From assembly GCA_964433845.1 (NCBI GenBank), contig CAYSTA010000056.1, positions 1 through 5,545 of the forward strand: a stretch of DNA of 5,545 bases, written 5' to 3'. The position numbers were made by a program, and so were the translations under genes. Shown here piece by piece: positions 1 through 5,545 of the stretch. Each line of letters starts with the position of its first letter. The stretch's first letter is position 1. Source of the DNA: MAG-121220-bin8 sp964433845 (GTDB taxonomy: Bacteria; Bacteroidota; Bacteroidia; Flavobacteriales; Flavobacteriaceae). The notes under the pieces were generated by a model. That model saw only the letters and a list, made by a program, of their open reading frames with translations. It had not been told where the DNA came from and made no database searches.

Positions 1-53
1 ATTCAAAATCCAGTTCTGGCAACAGAGTGTGGGTTCGATCCCCACCCGAAGTA
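1..53 (+). tRNA. tRNA-Leu (anticodon CAA), 3' part, cut by window start
   Basis: The sequence starts at the last base pair of the anticodon stem. The anticodon loop is TTCAAAA at 2-8, giving anticodon CAA at 4-6, and the 3' anticodon strand is TCCAG at 9-13. A long variable arm follows, with TCTG (15-18) pairing with CAGA (23-26) around a GCAA loop; this is typical of type II tRNAs (Leu, Ser, and bacterial Tyr). The T arm is a perfect GTGGG/CCCAC stem (29-33, 41-45) around TTCGATC. The acceptor 3' strand is 46-52 and the discriminator base is A53, which fits leucine and not serine. No CCA is encoded, so it would be added after transcription. The acceptor 5' strand, D arm and 5' anticodon strand lie outside the window. 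Confidence 0.9.
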
Positions 54-71
54 CTTTTAAGAATTATTTTG

Positions 72-79
72 TAATTTTG
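72..79 (+). promoter_or_regulatory. Candidate Bacteroidetes-type -7 box for the met operon
   Basis: TAATTTTG is an exact match to the Bacteroidetes sigma factor -7 consensus TAnnTTTG. Initiation would be expected around 85-88, a few bases before the first stem of the putative riboswitch at 95, which is where it should be if that RNA leads the transcript. No good -33 TTTG is seen about 20 bases upstream, where the tRNA ends. In such AT-rich DNA a match of this kind can arise by chance, and read-through from the tRNA-Leu transcript is an alternative. Confidence 0.4.
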
Positions 80-94
80 GGATTAAATTAATTA

Positions 95-143
95 AGAGGA
101 GAAATTTGACTGATTGCTACCTCTAAAAAAAATGCTAAAACAG
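95..143 (+). promoter_or_regulatory. Putative SAM-II/SAM-V-like riboswitch aptamer
   Basis: This is a compact H-type pseudoknot candidate. P1 is AGAGG (95-99) with CCTCT (120-124). The P1 loop holds ATTT (104-107), CTG (110-112) and ATTGC (113-117). An A-rich linker (125-132) leads to GCTAAAA (134-140) and CAG (141-143). Two pseudoknot pairings can form: GC (116-117) with GC (134-135), and CTG (110-112) with CAG (141-143). From memory, SAM-II RNAs have the same order: a P1 stem, a loop with AUUU and UUGC, then GCUAAA and a short 3' strand pairing back into the loop. There the loop strand is CC pairing with GG; the different but complementary CTG/CAG here looks like covariation. The context (methionine synthase and MetF genes downstream) fits SAM sensing. 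SAM-II and SAM-V share this fold and cannot be told apart by eye. P1 is short and the 5' side of the loop is about three bases longer than in the SAM-II example recalled. Confidence 0.62.
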
Positions 144-145
144 AA

Positions 146-226
146 ATGAATAAACTTTTCGCTTTTTTCAAAATACCATTTTTCAATTTATTTAAGCTAT
201 TATCTAGTTTTAGTATGAACTTATAA
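146..226 (+). CDS. Possible 26-codon leader ORF after the riboswitch
   Basis: An ATG two bases past the last pseudoknot strand opens a 26-codon frame ending in TAA at 224-226, ten bases before the start of the DUF6580 gene. The peptide starts MNKLFAFFKIPFF and is rich in Phe, Leu and Lys; it resembles no family I know. Its position is suggestive: the ligand-bound pseudoknot would sit directly against the start codon, and its stop is close enough to the next ATG (different frame) for reinitiation. It could be a real leader peptide, the remnant of a gene once controlled by the riboswitch, or a chance ORF in AT-rich leader DNA. The composition does not distinguish these. Confidence 0.25.
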   Translation: MNKLFAFFKIPFFNLFKLLSSFSMNL

Positions 227-236
227 TAATAATTTT

Positions 237-785
237 ATGAATAAAATTAATTTAACAAATACAGGGATTATTGCACTTATACTATTTGCTTCTTTTTCTA
301 GGATTATTCCTCATATGCCAAATTTTACACCTATTGGTGCTATGGCATTATTTGGAGGAGCATATTTGACAAATAAATCACATGCTTTTCTAATTCCTGT
401 TTTGTCACTTTGGTTTAGTGACCTTATTATTAATAATTTTATTTTTTCCTATTATACTGATTTTATATTTTTTTATCCAGGATTTTTATGGCAATATTTA
501 TCATTTGTTATTATAGTTTTTATAGGATACTTCATGTTGAAAAAAATAAACTATAAAAATGTGTTCTTTACTACAATTATTTCTAGTTTGATCTTTTTTC
601 TAATTACCAATTTTGGTGTATGGATATCTGGCTATATGTATCCAAAAAATATAGATGGGCTAATTATGTGTTATATAGCTGCTTTACCCTTTTATAAGGG
701 AACAATTTTAGGATTTATTTTTTATTCATCATTTTTATTTGGAGCATTTGAATCATTTAAGCGTATAACATTAACTGTAAAATAA
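237..785 (+). CDS. DUF6580-family integral membrane protein, putative cofactor uptake component
   Basis: This 182-residue protein is very hydrophobic, with about six predicted membrane segments: roughly residues 10-20, 32-45, 48-66, 84-101, 107-128 and 150-171. The stretch RIIPHMPNFTPIGAMALFGG (22-41) and the later ALPFYKGTILGFIF motif (149-162) are features I associate with the DUF6580 family, common in Bacteroidetes and annotated as putative transport proteins. Size and topology resemble the substrate-binding S components of ECF vitamin transporters. No ATPase or T component is encoded here, so a partner would have to be elsewhere. The gene lies first in the operon, 11 bases before the methionine synthase genes, which need cobalamin; uptake of cobalamin or a corrinoid precursor is therefore an attractive inference but is not shown by any motif. 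No Shine-Dalgarno sequence precedes the ATG; the upstream bases are AT-only, as is usual in this phylum. Confidence 0.8.
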   Translation: MNKINLTNTGIIALILFASFSRIIPHMPNFTPIGAMALFGGAYLTNKSHAFLIPVLSLWFSDLIINNFIFSYYTDFIFFYPGFLWQYLSFVIIVFIGYFMLKKINYKNVFFTTIISSLIFFLITNFGVWISGYMYPKNIDGLIMCYIAALPFYKGTILGFIFYSSFLFGAFESFKRITLTVK

Positions 786-796
786 TTTATTTCTTA

Positions 797-1789
797 ATGC
801 AGGATATTTTAGAAATATTAAAAAATAAAATTTTGGTTTTAGATGGAGCCATGGGAACTATGATTCAAGAGTATAAGTTTAGTGAATCAGATTACAGGGG
901 GATTAGATTTAAAGATTATCCTTCCAATTTAAAAGGGAATAATGATCTTTTATCTATTACACAACCTGATGCAATTTCAACTATTCATGAAAAATATTTG
1001 GAATCAGGAGCAGATATAATTGAGACAAACACTTTTTCTTCAACTAGTATTGGTATGGCTGATTATGGCATGGAGTCTATTGTTTATGAATTAAATTTTG
1101 AGTCTGCAAAAATTGCAAAGGCTGCCGCTGAGAAATTTTATAAAATGGACTCTAATAAACCAAGGTTTGTAGCTGGATCAATTGGCCCTACAAACAAAAC
1201 CGCAAGTATGTCCCCAGATGTAAATGATCCGGGATATAGGGCAGTTACTTTTGATGATTTAGTAGCTTCTTATTCAGAGCAAATCAATGCCTTAATTGAT
1301 GGAGGAGTTGATATATTATTAGTTGAAACTATTTTTGATACTTTAAATGCAAAGGCTGCGTTATATGCCATTGATCTTCTTTTAGAGAAAAGGAGAAAAT
1401 ATATCCCTATAATGGTAAGTGGCACAATTACGGATGCTAGTGGAAGAACTCTTTCAGGACAAACAGTCGAAGCATTTGTAGCTTCGCTGTCTCACATTCC
1501 ACTTCTAAGTATTGGGTTTAATTGTGCTTTAGGAGCAGATCTCCTTTTACCTTATATGAAAAGATTAAGTAAAATAACGGAGTTTCATACTTCTGCTCAT
1601 CCAAATGCAGGGCTTCCAAATGCTTTTGGAGAATATGATCAAACTCCGCAGGAAATGAGAGTTCTAATTAAAGAATACCTAGAAGCTCAATGTGTTAATA
1701 TAATCGGAGGATGTTGTGGAACAACGCCTGAACATATTAAACTTATCGCGGAAGAAACAAAAAATTTTAATCCAAGAAAATTAAATTGA
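797..1789 (+). CDS. metH: Methionine synthase, homocysteine S-methyltransferase subunit (split MetH, N-terminal part)
   Basis: The 330-residue protein is a single zinc-dependent homocysteine-binding barrel (Pfam S-methyl_trans type), matching the first module of one-piece E. coli MetH (about residues 1-325). It activates homocysteine as a zinc thiolate for methylation by methylcobalamin in the cytoplasm. The N-terminal LDGAMGTMIQ motif is at 15-24. The three zinc ligands are intact: Cys243 in GFNCALG, and Cys306-Cys307 in GGCCGTT (E. coli Cys247, Cys310, Cys311). ETNTFSST (76-83) is also typical. There is no folate or cobalamin domain; these are in the next gene, whose start overlaps this stop. 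Together the two products have 1222 residues, close to the 1227 of E. coli MetH, so the split falls in the linker between modules and nothing is lost. Stand-alone betaine- or S-methylmethionine-dependent homocysteine methyltransferases are alternatives by domain alone, but the neighbour settles it. Confidence 0.93.
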   Translation: MQDILEILKNKILVLDGAMGTMIQEYKFSESDYRGIRFKDYPSNLKGNNDLLSITQPDAISTIHEKYLESGADIIETNTFSSTSIGMADYGMESIVYELNFESAKIAKAAAEKFYKMDSNKPRFVAGSIGPTNKTASMSPDVNDPGYRAVTFDDLVASYSEQINALIDGGVDILLVETIFDTLNAKAALYAIDLLLEKRRKYIPIMVSGTITDASGRTLSGQTVEAFVASLSHIPLLSIGFNCALGADLLLPYMKRLSKITEFHTSAHPNAGLPNAFGEYDQTPQEMRVLIKEYLEAQCVNIIGGCCGTTPEHIKLIAEETKNFNPRKLN

Positions 1790-4464
1790 AAGAAAAAAGA
1801 AATCTTATACTCTCTGGATTGGAACCTTTAGTAGTTTCAAAGGAATCTAATTTTATTAATGTTGGAGAAAGAACCAATGTAACTGGTTCAAAAAAATTCC
1901 TAAGATTAATAGAAAATGAAAAATTTCAAGAAGCTGTAGAAATAGCTAGAGATCAGGTTGAAGGGGGAGCCCAGATTATAGACGTAAATATGGATGAAGG
2001 TTTAATTGATGGAGTAAAGGCAATGACAAGGTTTTTAAATTTAATTGCAGCAGAGCCAGATATTTCAAAAGTTCCTATTATGATTGATAGTTCTAAATGG
2101 GAAATAATTGAGGCTGGACTAAAAGTTGTTCAAGGTAAGTGTGTCGTTAATTCTATTAGCCTTAAAGAGGGAGAAAAGGAATTCATTAATCAAGCCAAAC
2201 TCATAAAGAGATATGGGGCTGCTGTAATTGTAATGGCTTTTGATGAAGATGGACAGGCAGATAATTTAGAAAGAAGAATAGAAATTTGTAAAAGATCTTA
2301 TGATATTTTAGTTAATAAGATAGCTTTTAAACCTCAGGATATAATTTTTGATCCAAATATTTTCCCAGTTGCTACTGGAATGGAGGAACACAAAAAGAAT
2401 GCTCTTGATTTTTTTAATGCAACTAAATGGATTAGATCAAATTTGCCATATGCTAGTGTTAGTGGAGGTGTGAGTAATGTGTCTTTTTCATTTAGAGGAA
2501 ATAATGTTGTTAGAGAGGCCATGCATTCCGCTTTTTTGTATCACGCTATTAGCAATGGGATGAATATGGGAATAGTTAATCCCAATATGCTTGAAATCTA
2601 TGATGAGATTCCTAAAAATTTATTAGAACATGTTGAAGATGTTCTTTTAAATAGAAGACAAGACGCTACGGAGAGGTTACTAGAATTTGCTCAAACAGTT
2701 GCAGGAAACAAAAAACAAAAAAAATCAGAAAGTAAAGAATGGAGAAAATTAGATCTGCAAGAAAGGATATCCTATTCATTAATAAATGGTCAGGACGAAT
2801 TTGTTCACCAGGATGTAGAAGAAGCTAGATTGAGCGTAGAAAGTCCAATTATGGTTATTGAAGGACACTTAATGAACGGGATGAATATAGTTGGAGATTT
2901 GTTTGGAGAAGGGAAAATGTTTCTTCCTCAGGTTGTTAAATCTGCTAGAGTAATGAAAAAGGCAGTTGCCTATCTCCTCCCGTTTATTGAGGCGGCTAAA
3001 ACAGATGATTCAAGTAATTCTGCAGGAAAAATTCTTATGGCTACTGTTAAGGGAGATGTGCATGATATTGGAAAAAATATAGTTGGGGTAGTTTTAGCTT
3101 GTAATAATTTTGAAATCATAGATCTTGGAGTTATGGTTCCCCCTGAAAAAATTATCAAAACAGCTATAGAGGAAAATGTTGACATTATTGGTCTTTCAGG
3201 TCTAATTACCCCTTCTTTGGATGAGATGGTATTTTTAGCAAAAGAACTTAAAAGATTAAATATTAAAATTCCTTTATTGATTGGTGGGGCAACTACTTCT
3301 AAAGCACATACAGCTGTTAAAATTTTTCCAGAGATTAATTCTCCAGTAGTTCATGTTAATGATGCTTCTAGGGCAGTTGGAGTTGCAAGTAATTTAATCA
3401 ATAAAGAGACTAAAGATGAATATTGGAAAGAAATTCATGAGGATTATACAGTGTTTAGAGAAAAGTTTTTGAACAAAAAAAGTCAAAAAAGATATATTGA
3501 TTATAAGACAGCTAAACAAAACAATTTCAAAATAGACTTTTCTAAACACAAACCTTTTAAACCTAACAAATTAGGCATTGAGATTATTGATAAAATTTCT
3601 CTTGATGAACTTGTGCCTTATATAGATTGGTCTCCTTTTTTTAATTCTTGGGGATTACATGGAAAATATCCAGATATTTTTGATTATGAAATGACAGGGA
3701 AACAAGCCAAAGAGCTATTTGATGATGCTCAAATTATGTTAAAAAAAATTCTCAAAAATAAATCTTTAAAGGCTAAGGCAATTTATGGTTTATTTCCTGC
3801 TAATACTATTGGAGATGATATAGAATTGTACAGGGATGAAAAAAGAGATAAAGTAATAGCACGTTTTATAACCCTTCGTCAACAATTACAAAAAAGGGAA
3901 GGAGAACCAAATATATCAATATCAGACTTTATTGCCTCAAAAGATTCTAATATCAAAGATTATATGGGTTGTTTTTGTGTAAGTACAGGATTTGGAACCG
4001 ATGAATTATCAAAAGAATATGAAAGTAAAATAGATGATTATGGATCTATAATGGTTAAGGCTCTATCAGATAGATTAGCAGAAGCTTTTGCAGAATATCT
4101 TCATAGAGAAATAAGAATAAATAAATGGGGGTATGCTAAGGATGAAAAATTAGATAATATTGAATTGATTAAAGAATCATATTTAGGAATAAGGCCAGCT
4201 CCTGGTTACCCAGCATGTCCAGATCATCTTGAGAAAACTACCATTTGGGAACTTTTAGATGTTGAGAAAGCAATTGGAGTAAAGTTAACAGAAAATAAGG
4301 CAATGTGGCCTGCATCTTCGATATCTGGTTATTATTTTGGCAATGAAAAATCAAAATATTTTGGTTTAGGTAATATTAATGAAGATCAGCTTAAAGATTA
4401 TTCAAAAAGAAGAAATATTAGCTTAGAAAAGGCTAGAAAATGGTTAAGCCCTAATTTAAATTAG
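1786..4464 (+). CDS. metH: Methionine synthase, folate/cobalamin/reactivation subunit (split MetH, C-terminal part)
   Basis: This 892-residue protein carries the last three MetH modules. The pterin-binding barrel (about 20-290) has NVGERTNVTGSKKF, DVNMDEG, MIDSSKWE and DPNIFPVATG; it binds methyl-THF. The helical cap and cobalamin-binding Rossmann module (about 325-545) has the base-off motif DVHDIG, with His426 as lower cobalt ligand (E. coli His759), Asp424, and Ser477 in GLITPS (E. coli Ser810), then LLIGGATTSKAH. The reactivation domain (about 570-892) has RQQLQKREG, GCFCVSTGFG, and the SAM-binding motif RPAPGYPACPDH from Arg803 (E. coli Arg1134), so it can be repaired by SAM-dependent reductive methylation. 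The start is TTG at 1786, overlapping the TGA of the upstream subunit in TTGA; the family-typical LILSGLEPL follows at once, the next in-frame Met comes far inside the barrel, and an in-frame TAA lies at 1768. Overlap suggests translational coupling and matched subunit amounts. No key residue is missing. Confidence 0.95.
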   Translation: MKEKRNLILSGLEPLVVSKESNFINVGERTNVTGSKKFLRLIENEKFQEAVEIARDQVEGGAQIIDVNMDEGLIDGVKAMTRFLNLIAAEPDISKVPIMIDSSKWEIIEAGLKVVQGKCVVNSISLKEGEKEFINQAKLIKRYGAAVIVMAFDEDGQADNLERRIEICKRSYDILVNKIAFKPQDIIFDPNIFPVATGMEEHKKNALDFFNATKWIRSNLPYASVSGGVSNVSFSFRGNNVVREAMHSAFLYHAISNGMNMGIVNPNMLEIYDEIPKNLLEHVEDVLLNRRQDATERLLEFAQTVAGNKKQKKSESKEWRKLDLQERISYSLINGQDEFVHQDVEEARLSVESPIMVIEGHLMNGMNIVGDLFGEGKMFLPQVVKSARVMKKAVAYLLPFIEAAKTDDSSNSAGKILMATVKGDVHDIGKNIVGVVLACNNFEIIDLGVMVPPEKIIKTAIEENVDIIGLSGLITPSLDEMVFLAKELKRLNIKIPLLIGGATTSKAHTAVKIFPEINSPVVHVNDASRAVGVASNLINKETKDEYWKEIHEDYTVFREKFLNKKSQKRYIDYKTAKQNNFKIDFSKHKPFKPNKLGIEIIDKISLDELVPYIDWSPFFNSWGLHGKYPDIFDYEMTGKQAKELFDDAQIMLKKILKNKSLKAKAIYGLFPANTIGDDIELYRDEKRDKVIARFITLRQQLQKREGEPNISISDFIASKDSNIKDYMGCFCVSTGFGTDELSKEYESKIDDYGSIMVKALSDRLAEAFAEYLHREIRINKWGYAKDEKLDNIELIKESYLGIRPAPGYPACPDHLEKTTIWELLDVEKAIGVKLTENKAMWPASSISGYYFGNEKSKYFGLGNINEDQLKDYSKRRNISLEKARKWLSPNLN

Positions 4465-4468
4465 AAAT

Positions 4469-5422
4469 ATGAAAGTAATAGAACATATTAATAAAGCAAA
4501 AGGAAAAACTCAATTTACTTTTGAAATTCTTCCTCCTGTAAAAGGACACCACATAAGTTCAATATTTGAGAATATTGATCCACTAATGGAATTTAAACCT
4601 CCTTTTATTGATGTAACATACCATAGAGAAGAGTATGTTTATAATGATCTTGGGAATGGGTTGTTACAAAAGAAAGTGGTAAGAAAAAGGCCTGGCACCG
4701 TTGGTATTTGTGCAGCGCTTCAAAACAAATATAATGTCGACGCAATTCCACATATTCTATGTGGAGGGTTTACTAAGGAAGTAACAGAAAATTTATTAAT
4801 TGATTTAGATTTTTTAGGGATTAATAATGTTGTTGCTTTAAGAGGAGATGCTATTAAATCTGAAACTTATTTTACTCCAAATAAGGAAGGTCATTCTTAT
4901 GCATCGGAGTTAGTTAACCAGATTTCAGATTTAAATAAGGGGATATATTTAGAAGATTTAGAAATCTCTTCAAAAACAGATTTTTGTATTGGAGTTGCAG
5001 GATATCCAGAGAAACATATAGAAGCACCAAACTTAGAAAGTGATATACATTTTTTAAAGAAGAAAATAAAATTAGGAGCAGATTATATTGTAACACAAAT
5101 GTTTTTTGATAACAAAAAGTTTTTTGATTTTGTGGAGATTTGCAGAAAAGAAGGTATTAATGTTCCCATTATCCCTGGATTAAAGCCAATTTCAACTTTA
5201 AAACAACTTAATATTCTCCCACAGAGGTTTCATTGTGACCTGCCTGAGGAATTAATAAAAGAAGTAATAAAATGCAAAGACAATAAAAAAGTAAAAGAGG
5301 TTGGTATAGAATGGTGTATAAAACAAAGTAAGGAACTTAAAAAATCAGGAGTACCATTTCTTCACTATTATTCTATGGGAAAATCAATGAATATTAAAAA
5401 AATTGCATCTGAAGTTTTTTAG
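4469..5422 (+). CDS. metF: 5,10-methylenetetrahydrofolate reductase (MetF)
   Basis: This 317-residue cytoplasmic FAD enzyme reduces 5,10-methylene-THF to 5-methyl-THF, the methyl donor used by the MetH pair just upstream. It is a full-length single-domain bacterial MetF barrel. Visible family markers are FEILPP with catalytic Glu19 (E. coli Glu28), PHILCGG around 94-100, VALRGD with flavin-contacting Asp127 (E. coli Asp120), VAGYPEKH in the middle, TQMFFD with folate-contacting Gln210 (E. coli Gln183), and PIIPGLKPI. The C-terminal GVPFLHYYSMGKS also fits the family. The ATG is four bases after the stop of the MetH subunit, so it is the last gene of the operon and probably translated by coupling. 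A basic insertion near VVRKRPGTVGICAAL is usual for Bacteroidetes versions as far as I recall. There is no sign of truncation or frameshift. Confidence 0.95.
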   Translation: MKVIEHINKAKGKTQFTFEILPPVKGHHISSIFENIDPLMEFKPPFIDVTYHREEYVYNDLGNGLLQKKVVRKRPGTVGICAALQNKYNVDAIPHILCGGFTKEVTENLLIDLDFLGINNVVALRGDAIKSETYFTPNKEGHSYASELVNQISDLNKGIYLEDLEISSKTDFCIGVAGYPEKHIEAPNLESDIHFLKKKIKLGADYIVTQMFFDNKKFFDFVEICRKEGINVPIIPGLKPISTLKQLNILPQRFHCDLPEELIKEVIKCKDNKKVKEVGIEWCIKQSKELKKSGVPFLHYYSMGKSMNIKKIASEVF

Positions 5423-5443
5423 TTTATTTTTTATTAAAAAACA

Positions 5444-5482
5444 TTCAAAGTTGAATCTTTAAAGATTATAATTATCTTTGAA
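5444..5482. repeat. Nested inverted repeats in the metF-downstream intergenic region
   Basis: TTCAAAG (5444-5450) and CTTTGAA (5476-5482) form a perfect 7-base inverted repeat. Inside it lies a perfect 14-base palindrome, AATCTTTAAAGATT (5454-5467). TTCAAAGTT (5444-5452) also recurs directly at 5504-5512, within the next reading frame. The outer right arm overlaps the candidate -7 box of the downstream gene and the palindrome fills its spacer, so this could be an operator. No T-run follows either stem, so an intrinsic terminator is less likely. In AT-rich DNA some of this symmetry is expected by chance. Confidence 0.45.
5451..5480 (+). promoter_or_regulatory. Candidate Bacteroidetes-type promoter of the right-hand gene
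   Basis: TATCTTTG at 5473-5480 is an exact TAnnTTTG -7 box. A TTG at 5451-5453 lies 19 bases upstream, the spacing expected for the -33 TTTG element, of which it is a three-base match. Initiation would be at about 5485-5488, that is at or next to the ATG of the following gene, implying a leaderless or nearly leaderless transcript if both calls are right. Confidence 0.45.
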
Positions 5483-5484
5483 GC

Positions 5485-5545
5485 ATGAATAAAAGATCAA
5501 GATTTCAAAGTTATTTCCCAATTCTTTATTATTTAGGGGAATTTT
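5485..5545 (+). CDS. Start of an unidentified gene, cut by window end (possible sugar phosphotransferase)
   Basis: An ATG at 5485 opens a frame that stays open for all 20 codons left in the window. The visible peptide begins MNKRSRF and continues to YFPILYYLG: a short basic head followed by a hydrophobic stretch, as in a protein whose first membrane helix starts near residue 10. This pattern resembles the N-terminus of Bacteroidetes polyprenyl-phosphate sugar phosphotransferases (WcaJ-like, several membrane helices then a catalytic domain), but 20 residues cannot prove it. An in-frame TGA at 5479 fixes this as the earliest ATG. The promoter-like boxes directly upstream support it being a new transcription unit and not part of the met operon. 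Confidence 0.5.
   Translation, partial: MNKRSRFQSYFPILYYLGEF

Noticed and set aside
54..236. Cobalamin riboswitch upstream of the transporter-like and metH genes
   Set aside because: The space is small for the usual roughly 200-base aptamer and no B12-box-like conserved core could be found; the structured part fits a SAM-II-type pseudoknot better.
1780..1795. Frameshift or pseudogene explanation for the two-part methionine synthase
   Set aside because: The break lies exactly between modules, both halves keep all key residues, and split MetH is common in Bacteroidetes.
2334..2522. Open frame on the minus strand inside the second MetH gene
   Set aside because: It lies fully antisense to conserved folate-domain coding sequence, shows no recognisable protein family, and is explained by the codon pattern of the real gene.
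2970..3185. Open frame on the minus strand across the cobalamin-binding motif
   Set aside because: Antisense to the DVHDIG region of MetH; a shadow frame with no family resemblance or promoter.
4914..5096. Open frame on the minus strand inside metF
   Set aside because: Antisense to well-conserved MetF sequence; low-complexity Leu/Tyr-rich translation expected from AT-rich DNA.
5414..5442. Intrinsic terminator after metF: GTTTTTT (5414-5420) with AAAAAAC (5436-5442)
   Set aside because: The stem is almost all A-T, overlaps the stop codon, and is not followed by a T-run; it is too weak to call, although transcription probably ends somewhere in this gap.

Overview
This AT-rich window looks like chromosomal DNA from a Bacteroidetes/Flavobacteriia bacterium, probably a marine lineage. 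The signs are a methionine synthase split into two adjacent genes (a common Bacteroidetes layout), a DUF6580-type membrane protein, weak or absent Shine-Dalgarno sequences, promoter boxes of the Bacteroidetes TAnnTTTG type, and a tRNA with no encoded CCA tail. The assignment rests on these features and not on a database search.

Layout from left to right, all on the + strand: the 3' two-thirds of a tRNA-Leu(CAA) (1-53); a 183-base intergenic leader with a Bacteroidetes-type -7 box (72-79) and a compact pseudoknot-forming element resembling a SAM-II/SAM-V riboswitch (95-143), followed at once by a possible 26-codon reading frame (146-226); a six-helix membrane protein of the DUF6580 family (237-785); the homocysteine/zinc-domain half of cobalamin-dependent methionine synthase (797-1789); the folate, cobalamin and reactivation half of the same enzyme (1786-4464, TTG start overlapping the previous stop); a MetF-type methylenetetrahydrofolate reductase (4469-5422); and a short intergenic region with an inverted-repeat-rich promoter and the first 20 codons of another gene that leaves the window (5485 onward).

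The four complete genes form a tight operon (gaps of 11, -4 and 4 bases) that makes one pathway step. MetF reduces methylene-THF to methyl-THF. The two MetH subunits pass that methyl group through cobalamin to homocysteine, giving methionine, the precursor of SAM. The membrane protein may bring in cobalamin or a related cofactor. The putative SAM-sensing RNA at the head of the transcript would close the loop by end-product feedback. The most interesting points are this RNA, the small ORF wedged between it and the operon, and the placement of a vitamin-transporter-like gene under apparent SAM control with no recognisable cobalamin riboswitch in the leader.
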